In this document: positions 38,205 through 47,100 of the stretch, piece after piece
How the letters are laid out: each line of letters starts with the position of its first letter
How positions within the stretch are numbered: the first letter of the stretch is position 1
Program-made: the position numbers and the translations under genes
Origin: Solirubrobacteraceae bacterium
GTDB lineage: Bacteria; Actinomycetota; Thermoleophilia; Solirubrobacterales; Solirubrobacteraceae
Reading direction: 5' to 3'
NCBI GenBank assembly: GCA_023230855.1
Contig: JALNWQ010000005.1
Span: 227,839-291,838 of the forward strand
Length of the DNA stretch: 64,000 nt
The notes under the pieces: generated by a model
What the model was told of the DNA's origin: nothing
The model's database searches: none
What the model saw: only the letters and a program-made list of their open reading frames with translations

Positions 38205-38211
38205 GACGGCA

Positions 38212-38216
38212 CCCCT
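38212..38216 (-). promoter_or_regulatory. Ribosome binding site deciding the giant gene's start
   Basis: AGGGG lies seven bases upstream of GTG 38204. Neither ATG 38132 nor GTG 38189 has an equally well-spaced purine run, so this site favours the longest start. Confidence 0.55.
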
Positions 38217-38237
38217 GCCGTCGCACCGGACGAGGTC

Positions 38238-38265
38238 AATCTATCCGCGGAGCCCGGGAACGCAA
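38238..38265 (-). promoter_or_regulatory. Candidate sigma-70-like promoter of the giant gene
   Basis: Reading leftward, TTGCGT (38265-38260) is followed after 16 bases by TAGATT (38243-38238), which matches the TATAAT consensus at four of six positions. Transcription would start near 38231, leaving a leader of about 27 bases that contains the AGGGG site. This is one of the most AT-rich patches in the window. A second TTGAAA at 38278-38273 is too far away to pair with this -10. The call rests on sequence similarity only. Confidence 0.4.
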
Positions 38266-38314
38266 GTCGAGTTTTCAACGCCGTCACATGTGGCGCCCGC
38301 TCCGACGGGCTCCA

Positions 38315-38338
38315 CGGCGCCCGGCGGGCCCGGCGCCG
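38315..38338 (-). terminator. GC-rich hairpin between rseP and the giant gene
   Basis: A perfect 7-bp stem, CGGCGCC (38315-38321) with GGCGCCG (38332-38338), closes a 10-base loop. It lies 49 bases past the rseP stop and upstream of the candidate promoter of the giant gene. A smaller 5-bp hairpin follows at 38295-38310. There is no U-tract, so it may be a terminator that does not need one, or simply GC-rich sequence. If it terminates, the giant gene is not part of the rpsB-rseP operon. Confidence 0.35.
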
Positions 38339-38386
38339 CGCCCTCCCCCGGCCCGCGTTCTTCCTGCACCCGACGTGTTCCGCCGC

Positions 38387-39550
38387 TCACCGCACCTGGA
38401 ACCCGTCGCCGAAGATCCGGCCCACGTCGTTGTAGAGCCCGAGGCCGAAGAGCATGATCACGAGCGCGAACCCGACGATGCTCGCGCGCTCCATCCACGC
38501 GTAGGGGATCGGTCGTCGCCGGACCTTCTCCGCGATCGCCCAGAAGATGTGGCCGCCGTCCAGCGGCAGGAACGGGAAGAGGTTGATGATCGCCAGCGAC
38601 AGGCTGATGACGGCGAGGATCTGGATCGCGCGCGTCGTCGACAGCTCGAAGCTCTGCCGCGTGACCTCGTACGACCCGACGACGCCGGAGATCTCCTTGC
38701 GCGCCTCGCTGTCGTAGACGAGCTTCACGATCGCTCGGCCGGTCTGCTTCGTCACCCACCACAGGTACTGGACGCCCTCGGACGCCGCCTCCCCCCGGTC
38801 CGCCGACAGGTAGTCGACCCCGTAGGTGATGCCCATGAGCATCCGGCCGTCGGCGTCGGTGCGGCCGCCCGGCGTGGGGTCGTAGCGCGGACGGATCTCG
38901 GCGGTGCGCCGCTCCCCGTCGCGCTCGAACGTGATCCGCACCGGCGTCGCGGCCTCGCAGCCCTCGACCCGCTTGCCGCCGGCGCACCGGTGCCGGCCCA
39001 CCTGCGCCGACAGCGCCGCCAAGGTCTCCGGCGCGTCGTCGGCCCGCAGCCCCGGCACCCAGCCGTCGACGTCGTCGATCCGGATGATCCGGTCGTCGGG
39101 CTCCAGGACCGTCGCCGCGGCGCTGCGCTGGTCGACCGAGCCGACGACGGGCGCGCCGGACGGCACCACGCCCTTGCCGCCCCACAGCAGGACGATGATG
39201 ACGACCGCCAGCGCGACGTTCACGAGCGGCCCGGCGGCGATGACGACGATCCGCTTCCAGACCGGCGCGCGGTGGTAGGCGCGGGCCTGCAGCTCCTCGG
39301 GCAGCTCCTCCCGAGGGTCCATCCCGGTGATCTTCACGTACCCGCCGAGCGGGATCGGACCGACGCAGTACTCCGTCTCGCCGCGCCGGACCGACCACAG
39401 GGGCTTGCCGAAGAAGAGCGAGAACCGCTCCACCCGCATCCCGACCGCCTTGGCGGCGGCGAAGTGCCCGAGCTCGTGGAGGACGATGAGCGCGGCGAAG
39501 CCGAGGAAGGCGAGGACCCAGGACACGGCGACACAGGGTGACAGAGCCAC
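38387..39550 (-). CDS. rseP: Site-2 intramembrane zinc metalloprotease (M50, RseP family)
   Basis: This is the 387-residue membrane protease that cleaves anti-sigma factors or signal-peptide remnants within the membrane. Zinc-site HELGH occurs at residues 25-29 in the first membrane helix. The family GxxxN/PxG-type loop follows the first PDZ-free stretch, and the C-terminal NLFPFLPLDGGH supplies the third ligand Asp. A periplasmic-type domain lies between the membrane segments. Start GTG 39550 lies 21 bases after the dxr stop; no strong Shine-Dalgarno is visible, and GTG 39526 is an alternative. It is the last conserved gene of the rpsB cluster and lies directly upstream of the giant secreted protein. 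Involvement in processing that protein is possible but unsupported. Confidence 0.93.
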   Translation of the reverse strand: MALSPCVAVSWVLAFLGFAALIVLHELGHFAAAKAVGMRVERFSLFFGKPLWSVRRGETEYCVGPIPLGGYVKITGMDPREELPEELQARAYHRAPVWKRIVVIAAGPLVNVALAVVIIVLLWGGKGVVPSGAPVVGSVDQRSAAATVLEPDDRIIRIDDVDGWVPGLRADDAPETLAALSAQVGRHRCAGGKRVEGCEAATPVRITFERDGERRTAEIRPRYDPTPGGRTDADGRMLMGITYGVDYLSADRGEAASEGVQYLWWVTKQTGRAIVKLVYDSEARKEISGVVGSYEVTRQSFELSTTRAIQILAVISLSLAIINLFPFLPLDGGHIFWAIAEKVRRRPIPYAWMERASIVGFALVIMLFGLGLYNDVGRIFGDGFQVR

Positions 39551-39571
39551 CTCTGGGAAGGCTGAACCGGC

Positions 39572-40765
39572 TCAGGTGCGCGTGGACACGAGCGCCTCGG
39601 CCGCGTCGCGCGCCGCATGGTCGGCGGCGTAGAGCGTCTCGAACGCCCGCACCGGCGTCGCCGTCACCCGGTCGAGCGTGGCCTCGACGATCGCGGCGAT
39701 GTCGAGGAACCCGATGCGTCCCCCGAGGAACGCGTGGACGGCGACCTCGTTGGCGGCGTTGAGCACGCACGGCGCGGTGCCGCCCTGGCGTCCGGCCTCG
39801 CGCGCCAGGTGCAGGCAGCGGAAGGTCTCCTCGTCCGGCGGCTCGAACGTCAGGCTGCCGACCTCGGCGAGATCGAGCGGGCGCAGGTCGAGCGCGACCC
39901 GGTCGGGATGGTGCAGCGCGAACGCGATCGGCGCGCGCATGTCGGGGTGGCCGAGGTGCGCGAGCGCCGCGCCGTCCGACAGCGTGACGTAGGAGTGGAC
40001 GATCGACTGCGGATGGACGACGACGTCGATCCGGTCGTACGGCGTGCCGAACAGGTGGTGGGCCTCGATGACCTCGAGGCCCTTGTTCATGAGCGTCGCC
40101 GAGTCGATGGTGATCTTGCCGCCCATCGCCCACGTCGGGTGGTCGAGCGCCTGCTCCACCCCGACGTCGGCGAGGTCCTCGCGCGACCGACCGCGGAACG
40201 GCCCCCCGGACGCGGTGAGCACGAGCCGCTCGATCGTGCCGACGCGGGTCGAGCCCTCGGCGTCGTGGGTGCGGTCCTGGCCGGTCTCGCCGTGCACGAG
40301 CTGCCACAGCGCCGAGTGCTCGCTGTCGACCGGCAGCACCCGGGCGCCGGTCGCCTCGGCCAGGGCCATGACGAGCTCGCCGCCGACGACGAGCGACTCC
40401 TTGTTCGCGAGCGCGAGGTCGATCCCCTCGCCGAGCGCCGTGACGGTCGGGCCCAGCCCGGCCGCGCCGACGAGCGCGTTGAGGACGAGGTCCGGCTCGC
40501 TGTCGAGGACGATGCGGACGAGTCCCTCGGCGCCGACGAGCACCTCGCCCTCCGGCCAGGCCGCGGCGGCGGCCGCGGCGGCCGCGGGGTCTCCGACGGC
40601 GATCCGTGGCACGCCGTGGGCGCGGGCCTGCTCCACGAGCGGCTCCCACCGCCGTCCGGCCGCGAGCCCGACGACGGTGAACGCGTCCGGCGCGGCGGCG
40701 ACGACGTCGAGCGCCTGGACGCCGATCGACCCGGTCGAGCCGAGGATGAGCAGGCGACGCGACAT
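39572..40765 (-). CDS. dxr: 1-deoxy-D-xylulose 5-phosphate reductoisomerase
   Basis: This cytosolic enzyme of the MEP isoprenoid pathway converts DXP to MEP with NADPH. The 397-residue protein begins MSRRLLILGSTGSIG, with the dinucleotide-binding GSTGSIG at residues 9-15. It has LANKES (118-123), metal ligands Asp147 and Glu149 in VDSEHSA, Glu231 after LMNKGL, and the SGGPFRG loop. Length is normal. ATG 40765 is chosen because the family always starts at this point; the frame is open much further upstream, but only as a shadow of cdsA. A run of nine alanines (about 61-69) sits in a surface loop. It is 14 bases downstream of cdsA and so co-transcribed. Confidence 0.96.
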   Translation of the reverse strand: MSRRLLILGSTGSIGVQALDVVAAAPDAFTVVGLAAGRRWEPLVEQARAHGVPRIAVGDPAAAAAAAAAWPEGEVLVGAEGLVRIVLDSEPDLVLNALVGAAGLGPTVTALGEGIDLALANKESLVVGGELVMALAEATGARVLPVDSEHSALWQLVHGETGQDRTHDAEGSTRVGTIERLVLTASGGPFRGRSREDLADVGVEQALDHPTWAMGGKITIDSATLMNKGLEVIEAHHLFGTPYDRIDVVVHPQSIVHSYVTLSDGAALAHLGHPDMRAPIAFALHHPDRVALDLRPLDLAEVGSLTFEPPDEETFRCLHLAREAGRQGGTAPCVLNAANEVAVHAFLGGRIGFLDIAAIVEATLDRVTATPVRAFETLYAADHAARDAAEALVSTRT

Positions 40766-40779
40766 GCCGGCGCTCCGGG

Positions 40780-42024
40780 TCAGAGCCCGCCGAGGGCGAG
40801 CCAGACGTAGTACCCGGCCACGATCGCGAACATCGCCGCGTCGAGCCGGTCGAGCACCCCGCCGTGGGGGCCGAAGAGCGTGCCGGCGTCCTTCGTCCCG
40901 GCGTCGCGCTTGAGGTAGCTCTCGAAGAGGTCGCCGAGCGGCGCGGCGATCGCGACCGCCAGGCCGAGGATCAGGGCGTCGGTCCCGCTGAGCCAGTCCT
41001 GGTACAGCCCGGCGAACCACACCGTCGCGACCGCGGTGACGATGCCGATGAGGAGGCCCTCGACGGTCTTGTTCGGCGAGATCCGCGGCGCGAGCTTGAC
41101 GTTGCCGAACATGCGGCCGCCGAGGTACGCGCCGGTGTCGCCGAGGAACGTGCCGAGCAGGACGTTGATGACGATCCCGCCACCGTGGTCCCCGTCGCGC
41201 AGCAGCACGGCGTGACCGAGCGCGACGCCGATCCAGACGATCCCGAGCAGCGTGACGCTCACGCCCGGCGCGCCGCCGGGTGGCCGCGACAGCGCGACGC
41301 TGAGGAAGACGATCGGGATCATCGCCGCCAGCGCGGTGAGCATCGCCTCGCGTCCGCCGAGCGCGGCGGCGACGATGAGCGCCGTCACGCCCAGGCCGCC
41401 GGCGACGAGCGACGGATGCGCCTTGGCGAACATCCGCGTGAGCTCCCACACGCCGATGAGCGCGAAGGCGAGGACGCCGACGACGAACACCGGACCGCCC
41501 TGGGCGACGAGGAAGATGGCGAAGATGCCGGCCGGGATCGCGACGAGCAGGCGCTGCGTGAACTCGCTCGCGCCGGTCATCCGCGCCGACGGGGTGCGGA
41601 CGGACTCGATCGCGTCCTCGAACCGCTCGAGCGCCTCGATCTCGCCGGCGACCGCGTCGTCCGATCCGCCGGACCGGCGCTCCGCCCGGGCCACGCGCTC
41701 GCGCACCCGACGGTCGCGGTCGGCGAGCGGCGCGTCGTACGTCCCCGACGTGTCGGACGGCGGCGGCACCCGCTCGCCGCGCCGGCGTCGCCGACGGGTG
41801 AGCGGCTCGACCGGCTCGAAGGTGTCGTCGTCCTCGTCGGTCGCCGGACGGGCCGGCGGGCCGTCGGTGACGTACGTGCCCTCGTCGCCGGGACCGGTCC
41901 GGTCGGCCGGCTCGAAGTCCCCGAACTCCAGCTCGAACCGGGGGCGCCGAGAGCGCCCGCGACCCCGCGGCGCCGCGGGCCCGGGATCGATGAGGTCGTC
42001 GTCGGGCAGGTCGGGGGTGCTCAC
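40780..42024 (-). CDS. cdsA: Phosphatidate cytidylyltransferase with long N-terminal extension
   Basis: CdsA makes CDP-diacylglycerol from CTP and phosphatidate at the cytoplasmic membrane, feeding all phospholipid synthesis. The 414-residue product has about 150 hydrophilic, Arg/Asp/Pro-rich residues before the first membrane helix, then about eight helices. The complete family signature SYLKRDAGTKDAGTLFGPHG..LDRLD lies at about 369-395. GTG 42024 overlaps the uppS stop as GTGA, indicating translational coupling. The frame is open a further 29 codons upstream within uppS, but that part is a shadow. The disordered N-terminus is much longer than in typical CdsA and may be a cytoplasmic interaction tail. 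Confidence 0.94.
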   Translation of the reverse strand: MSTPDLPDDDLIDPGPAAPRGRGRSRRPRFELEFGDFEPADRTGPGDEGTYVTDGPPARPATDEDDDTFEPVEPLTRRRRRRGERVPPPSDTSGTYDAPLADRDRRVRERVARAERRSGGSDDAVAGEIEALERFEDAIESVRTPSARMTGASEFTQRLLVAIPAGIFAIFLVAQGGPVFVVGVLAFALIGVWELTRMFAKAHPSLVAGGLGVTALIVAAALGGREAMLTALAAMIPIVFLSVALSRPPGGAPGVSVTLLGIVWIGVALGHAVLLRDGDHGGGIVINVLLGTFLGDTGAYLGGRMFGNVKLAPRISPNKTVEGLLIGIVTAVATVWFAGLYQDWLSGTDALILGLAVAIAAPLGDLFESYLKRDAGTKDAGTLFGPHGGVLDRLDAAMFAIVAGYYVWLALGGL

Positions 42025-42743
42025 GTCGCGGTCCGTCCACCGAAGCGCCGCTGACGGCGCGTGTACTCGTCGAGGCACCGCTCGAGAGCGGCGCGGTCGA
42101 AGTCCGGCCACAGCTCGGGCGCGAACACGATCTCACTGTAGGCGCACTGCCACAGCAGGTAGTTGCTGATCCGCTGCTCGCCCGACGTGCGGATGAGCAG
42201 GTCGGGGTCGGCCATGTCGGGGGCGTAGAGCAGGCGACGGAACGCGTCCTCTCCCCCACCCTCGTAGCGCGCCGCGGCGTCGACGATCTCGGCGCGCCCG
42301 CCGTAGTTGAAGGCCACGAACATCGTGATCGTCGTGCCGCCCGCGGTCTGCTCCTCCGCCCACGCCATCCGCTCGACGAGGTCTGGATCGACCCCTTCCC
42401 GGCGGCCGATGAACCGGAGCCGCGCGCCCTCCGCGACGAGCTCGGGGGTCTCCCGCTCGATCCGGTCGGCGAGCATCGTCATGAGCGCCTTGACCTCGGC
42501 GGCCGGTCGGGCCCAGTTCTCGGTCGAGAACGAGAACACGGTCAGCTCCTCGATCCCGAGGTCGGCCGCGTCCCGGAGCCGCGCGCGCACGACGTCGGCC
42601 CCGGCCCGGTGGCCCTCGGCGACCGCCAGGCCGCGCCGCTCCGCCCATCGGCCGTTGCCGTCGGTGATGATCGCGACCCGCCGAGGCCGTGCGGGAGCGT
42701 CCACGGCCGGGGCCGTGGGCTGGGCGGCCCATCCGGACGTCAC
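42021..42743 (-). CDS. uppS: Isoprenyl transferase (undecaprenyl diphosphate synthase family)
   Basis: This enzyme condenses isopentenyl diphosphate onto an allylic diphosphate to make the C50-C55 lipid carrier for peptidoglycan. It has 240 residues, normal for the family. The conserved ITDGNGRWA carries catalytic Asp28, FSTENW lies near 73-78, and RTSGEQRISNYLLWQ and ELWPDFD mark the C-terminal signature region. It follows frr by 52 bases and overlaps cdsA by four bases. The placement uppS-cdsA-dxr-rseP is the usual order. Confidence 0.95.
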   Translation of the reverse strand: MTSGWAAQPTAPAVDAPARPRRVAIITDGNGRWAERRGLAVAEGHRAGADVVRARLRDAADLGIEELTVFSFSTENWARPAAEVKALMTMLADRIERETPELVAEGARLRFIGRREGVDPDLVERMAWAEEQTAGGTTITMFVAFNYGGRAEIVDAAARYEGGGEDAFRRLLYAPDMADPDLLIRTSGEQRISNYLLWQCAYSEIVFAPELWPDFDRAALERCLDEYTRRQRRFGGRTAT

Positions 42744-42795
42744 CGGACCGGGCGCTCCGCGGGACGCGTCCCGACACGACGGCGCGGGGTCCGCA

Positions 42796-43368
42796 TCAGA
42801 CCTCGAGCACGTCCTTCTCCTTGGCCTGCAGCGCGCCGTCGAGCTTCGCGATCGCGGCGTCGGTGACCTTCTGCAGCTCGGTCTCGGCGCGACGCTCCTC
42901 GTCCTCGCCGATGTCGCCGTCGTTCTTCAGGCCCCGCAGGTCGGTCAGGACGTCGCGCCGCACGCCGCGCACCCGCACGCGTCCCTCCTCGGCGATGGTC
43001 CGGGCGACCTTCACCATCTCGCGCCGGCGCTCCTCGGTCATCTCGGGGATGCCGAGGCGGATGACCTTGCCGTCGTTGGACGGCGTGACGCCGAGGTCCG
43101 CGATGGAGATCGCCTTCTCGATCGCCTTGATCGACGACGGGTCGTACGGCTGCACCGTCAGGAGCCGGGCCTCGGGCGCCGAGATCGTCGACAGCTGCCG
43201 CAGCGCGGTCGGCACGCCGTGGTAGTCGACCACGACGCGATCGAGCAGCGACGGGCTGGCGCGGCCGGTCCGGACGGTCGAGAACTCCTGGGAGGTGTGC
43301 TCCACCGCCTTGGCCATGCGCTCCTCGGCGTCGGTGAGCAGCTCGTCCAGCAGCGAATCGTCGGGCAT
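42796..43368 (-). CDS. frr: Ribosome recycling factor
   Basis: RRF splits post-termination ribosomes together with EF-G. The 190-residue product has the standard length and shape. It has an N-terminal helix with 'HTSQEFSTVRTGRASPSLL', the small beta-domain 'PYDPSSIKAIEKAI' and 'NDGKVIRLGIPEMTEERR', and a charged C-terminal helix pair. It follows pyrH after 60 bases, as in most bacteria. Confidence 0.97.
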   Translation of the reverse strand: MPDDSLLDELLTDAEERMAKAVEHTSQEFSTVRTGRASPSLLDRVVVDYHGVPTALRQLSTISAPEARLLTVQPYDPSSIKAIEKAISIADLGVTPSNDGKVIRLGIPEMTEERRREMVKVARTIAEEGRVRVRGVRRDVLTDLRGLKNDGDIGEDEERRAETELQKVTDAAIAKLDGALQAKEKDVLEV

Positions 43369-43428
43369 CGGGAAAGCGGTTCCTTCGTTGGTGGGCGACG
43401 GACGCGTCGGGGGTCGGACGATCCCCGC

Positions 43429-44175
43429 TCAGGGGGTCCGCACCAGGGTCCCGATGCGCTCGCCCGAGACTATCCGCACCATGTTGCGCTCGTCGTCCAT
43501 GTTGAAGACGTGCAGCGGCAGGCGGTTCTCCATGCAGAGCGTCAGCGCGGTGGAGTCCATGACCCGCAGGCCGCGCTGGATCGCCTCCATGTGCGTGATC
43601 TCGGCGATGAGCTCGGCCGACGGGTCGGTGCGCGGGTCGGCGGTGTAGACGCCCTCGACCCCGTTCTTGGCCATGAGGATCGCCTCGCAGTGGACCTCGG
43701 CGGCCCGCAGCGCGGCGGCGGTGTCGGTGGTGAAGAACGGGTTTCCGGTGCCGGCGGCGAAGATCACGACCCGGCCCTTCTCCAGGTGCCGGTCGGCGCG
43801 GCGGCGGATGTAGGGCTCGGCGACCTCGGTGATCGTGAGCGCCGACTGCACGCGGGTGTCGACGTCGCGCCGCTCGAGCGCGTCCTGCAGCGGCAGCGCG
43901 TTGAGCACCGTCGCCAGCATGCCCATGTAGTCGGCGGTCGCCCGGTCCATGCCGGCCGCGGCGCCGGACATGCCGCGGTAGATGTTGCCCGCCCCGACGA
44001 CGATCGCCACCTCGACGCCGAGGGCGTGGACCTGCGCCACCGCACCCGCGACGGCGTCGAGCCGGTCGGGGTCGGTCCCGTACTCCCGGGAGCCCATGAG
44101 GGACTCGCCGGAGAGCTTGATCAGGACGCGTCCGAAGGCCTTGTCGGCCGTCGGGGGTGCGGGGGTCGCGGTCAC
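43429..44175 (-). CDS. pyrH: Uridylate kinase (UMP kinase)
   Basis: PyrH phosphorylates UMP to UDP with ATP in pyrimidine nucleotide synthesis. The 248-residue amino-acid-kinase fold protein has VLIKLSGESL near 17-26, GAGNIYRG at 61-68, the FAAGTGNPFFTTDTAA substrate loop and DPRTDPSA near the C-terminal third. GTG 44175 is chosen: it lies 14 bases past the tsf stop and gives the usual short N-terminal tail. The frame stays open far upstream, but there it is a shadow of tsf. Confidence 0.95.
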   Translation of the reverse strand: MTATPAPPTADKAFGRVLIKLSGESLMGSREYGTDPDRLDAVAGAVAQVHALGVEVAIVVGAGNIYRGMSGAAAGMDRATADYMGMLATVLNALPLQDALERRDVDTRVQSALTITEVAEPYIRRRADRHLEKGRVVIFAAGTGNPFFTTDTAAALRAAEVHCEAILMAKNGVEGVYTADPRTDPSAELIAEITHMEAIQRGLRVMDSTALTLCMENRLPLHVFNMDDERNMVRIVSGERIGTLVRTP

Positions 44176-44188
44176 GGCCGGCGGCTCG

Positions 44189-45064
44189 CTACGCGCCGAC
44201 CTGGAACCGGACGATGCGGGCGATGACGGCGTCGTCGGCCACGTCCTTGCGGAGCTGGTCGATCGTCTTGCCGTCGTGCTTGTCGGGGTTGATGTGCTCC
44301 TGCGGCAGGAGCGCGATCTCCTTGAGCCACTTGTTGAGCTTGCCCTGGGCGATCTTCTCGCGGATCTGCTCCGGCTTGCCCTCGGCCTCGGCCTGCTGGG
44401 CGTACACGCGCAGCTCGGCGTCGCGGGCCTCCTGCGGGACGTCGTCGGGCGAGATGTACTCGGTCGGCAGCGCGGCGACGTGCAGCGCGACCTCGCGGGC
44501 GAACGCGGCCTGGGCGTCCTGCGCGCCGCCGCCCTGGACGACGACGGCCACGCCGACCTTGCCGGTGGCGTGGATGTAGGTCGCGATCGCGCCCGCGCCG
44601 TCGACGGCGAGACGCTCGGCGCGGCGGATGACGACGTTCTCGCCGGTGCCGGCCGACAGCTCGGTGCGCCGCTCCTCGACGGTGCGGCCGTCGGCGCCGG
44701 CCTCCGACAGCAGCGCCTCGACGTCGACCGGGCCGACCGGACCGTCGACGAGCTCCTCGGCGAGGCCGCGGGCGAAGCCGATGAAGTCGTCGTTGCGGGC
44801 GACGAAGTCGGTGTTGCAGTCGACCTCGACGATCGCGCCCTTCGTGCCGTCGGCGGACACCACGGCCTGCACGGTGCCCTCGGCGGCGTCGCGGCCGGCG
44901 AGCTTGCCGACCTTGTTGCCGAGCTTGACGCGCAGGAGCTCGACGGCCTTCTCGGCGTCGCCACCGGCCTCCTGGAGCGCCTTCTTGCAGTCCATCATGC
45001 CCGCGCCGGTGCGCTCGCGGAGCGCCTTGACGTCGGCGGCGGTGATCTTCACATCGGTGCTCAT
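44189..45064 (-). CDS. tsf: Elongation factor Ts
   Basis: EF-Ts is the nucleotide exchange factor for EF-Tu. The 291-residue product has the N-terminal UBA-like helix with TGAGMMDCKKALQEAGGD (19-36), the core VEVDCNTDFVARNDDF, and HVAALPTEYIS in the dimerisation subdomain. GAGGG seven bases upstream of ATG 45064 fixes the start. It follows rpsB after 14 bases in the canonical rpsB-tsf pair. Confidence 0.97.
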   Translation of the reverse strand: MSTDVKITAADVKALRERTGAGMMDCKKALQEAGGDAEKAVELLRVKLGNKVGKLAGRDAAEGTVQAVVSADGTKGAIVEVDCNTDFVARNDDFIGFARGLAEELVDGPVGPVDVEALLSEAGADGRTVEERRTELSAGTGENVVIRRAERLAVDGAGAIATYIHATGKVGVAVVVQGGGAQDAQAAFAREVALHVAALPTEYISPDDVPQEARDAELRVYAQQAEAEGKPEQIREKIAQGKLNKWLKEIALLPQEHINPDKHDGKTIDQLRKDVADDAVIARIVRFQVGA

Positions 45065-45078
45065 CGTGGGTCCCTCGG

Positions 45079-45954
<876 letters not shown>

Positions 45955-46066
45955 GGTGCTTCCCTTGGTGTGGTGCGGATGGGGTTCCCGGCGGGCCGGA
46001 GCGTGGATCCGTGGAACGGACAGGGACGCTTCGGCGGGTCCGCCGGGGTCGTGTGACAGGGCGTTC

Positions 46067-46092
46067 GCGCACGGGACCGCTGGTCCGCGCGC
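46067..46092 (-). terminator. Hairpin in the rluD-rpsB intergenic region
   Basis: GGACC-gct-GGTCC (46074-46086) extends outward through a bulged GCGC/GCGC stem to 46067-46092. The 207-bp gap 45955-46161 otherwise holds a modest TTGAAT (46108-46103, leftward) that could be a -35 element, with no clear -10. The hairpin could end rluD transcription or be part of an S2-autoregulated rpsB leader. It has no U-tract. Confidence 0.3.
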
Positions 46093-46161
46093 ACGGACGA
46101 CGAATTCAACCAGAGCGGGGCGCTGCGCGCGATCCGGCCCCGTCCCCGACCGGGCTCGCCG

Positions 46162-47100
46162 TCACCGTGCGCCGCGCGCGACCTCGAGCGCGGCCGCGAG
46201 CACGTCGGGCAGCGGCGACTCCACGACGTGCTCCACGCCGGTCACCGGGTGGGTGAACGACAACCGCGCCGCGTGGAGGAACTGGCGGGTCAGGCCGAGC
46301 TCGTCGTCCTGCGGCTCCCCCGCGGGCCCGCGCCCGTACTCCGGGTCGCCGACGATCGGCAGGCCGATCGCCTTGAGGTGCACGCGGATCTGGTGGGTGC
46401 GACCGGTCTCCAGGCGCACCCGCAGCAGGGTGGTGGCCGCCGGCATCTCGACGATCTCGAAGTGCGTCACCGCCCGACGCGGCGTGTCGGTGTCGAGCGA
46501 CTGACGGGTGCGCACGTGGCGGTCGCGACCGATCGCGGCGTCGATCGTCCCGGTCCGGGCGTCGGGGTGCCCGTGCACCAGCGCCAGGTACTCGCGGCCG
46601 ACGGCGCGCTCGCGGATCGCGTCCTGCAGCGCACGGTGCGTCGCGTCGTCGCGGGCGACGAGCAGCAGGCCGGACGTGTCGCGGTCCAGGCGGTGGACGA
46701 TCCCGGGACGGTCGGGGTCGCCGCCGGGCGGCGCCGCCGCGTGGAGGTGCCCGGCGAGCCCGTCGACGAGCGTCGGTCCGTCGTGACCGGCGCCGCGGTG
46801 GACGACGAGCCCGGCGGGCTTGTCGACGACGAGCAGGTGCTCGTCCTCGTAGCGCACGACCGGAGGCGGGGCGTCGGAGCGGAGCGGCCGCGGGTCACGG
46901 GCCGGCTCGGTCACGCGGACGGTGATCCGTTGGCCGGCGCCGGGGATCGTCCGCTTCGTCGCGGGGGCGCCGTCGACGAGCACCTCGCCGTCGGCGATGA
47001 GCCGCTGCGCCCGCGAGCGCGACCCGCAGATCGCCGCGATGAGCACGTCCAGGCGCTCGCCGGCCCGCTCCTCGTCGACGACGAGCTCCTCGACGCTCAT
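46162..47100 (-). CDS. rluD: RluD-family ribosomal large subunit pseudouridine synthase
   Basis: This enzyme isomerises specific uridines in 23S rRNA (positions 1911, 1915 and 1917 for RluD itself). The 312-residue protein has an N-terminal S4 RNA-binding domain (about 13-60) and the catalytic domain with HRLDRDTSG (136-144, catalytic Asp139) and 'RLETGRTHQIRVHLKAIG'. ATG 47100 overlaps the lspA stop as ATGA. The lspA-rluD pair is conserved in many Gram-positive bacteria. The exact modified positions cannot be read from sequence, so the symbol is by family. Confidence 0.93.
   Translation of the reverse strand: MSVEELVVDEERAGERLDVLIAAICGSRSRAQRLIADGEVLVDGAPATKRTIPGAGQRITVRVTEPARDPRPLRSDAPPPVVRYEDEHLLVVDKPAGLVVHRGAGHDGPTLVDGLAGHLHAAAPPGGDPDRPGIVHRLDRDTSGLLLVARDDATHRALQDAIRERAVGREYLALVHGHPDARTGTIDAAIGRDRHVRTRQSLDTDTPRRAVTHFEIVEMPAATTLLRVRLETGRTHQIRVHLKAIGLPIVGDPEYGRGPAGEPQDDELGLTRQFLHAARLSFTHPVTGVEHVVESPLPDVLAAALEVARGAR

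Noticed and set aside
441..38171. A plus-strand open frame of 12,576 codons
   Set aside because: It is the exact in-register antisense of the giant gene. Its translation is a monotonous Arg/Asp/Gly/Val mixture without domains, signal peptide or motif, while the minus strand gives recognisable architecture.
42025..42111. Extending CdsA upstream to 42111
   Set aside because: The extra 29 codons lie within uppS in a different frame and have shadow composition. The GTGA overlap at 42024 is a normal coupled start.
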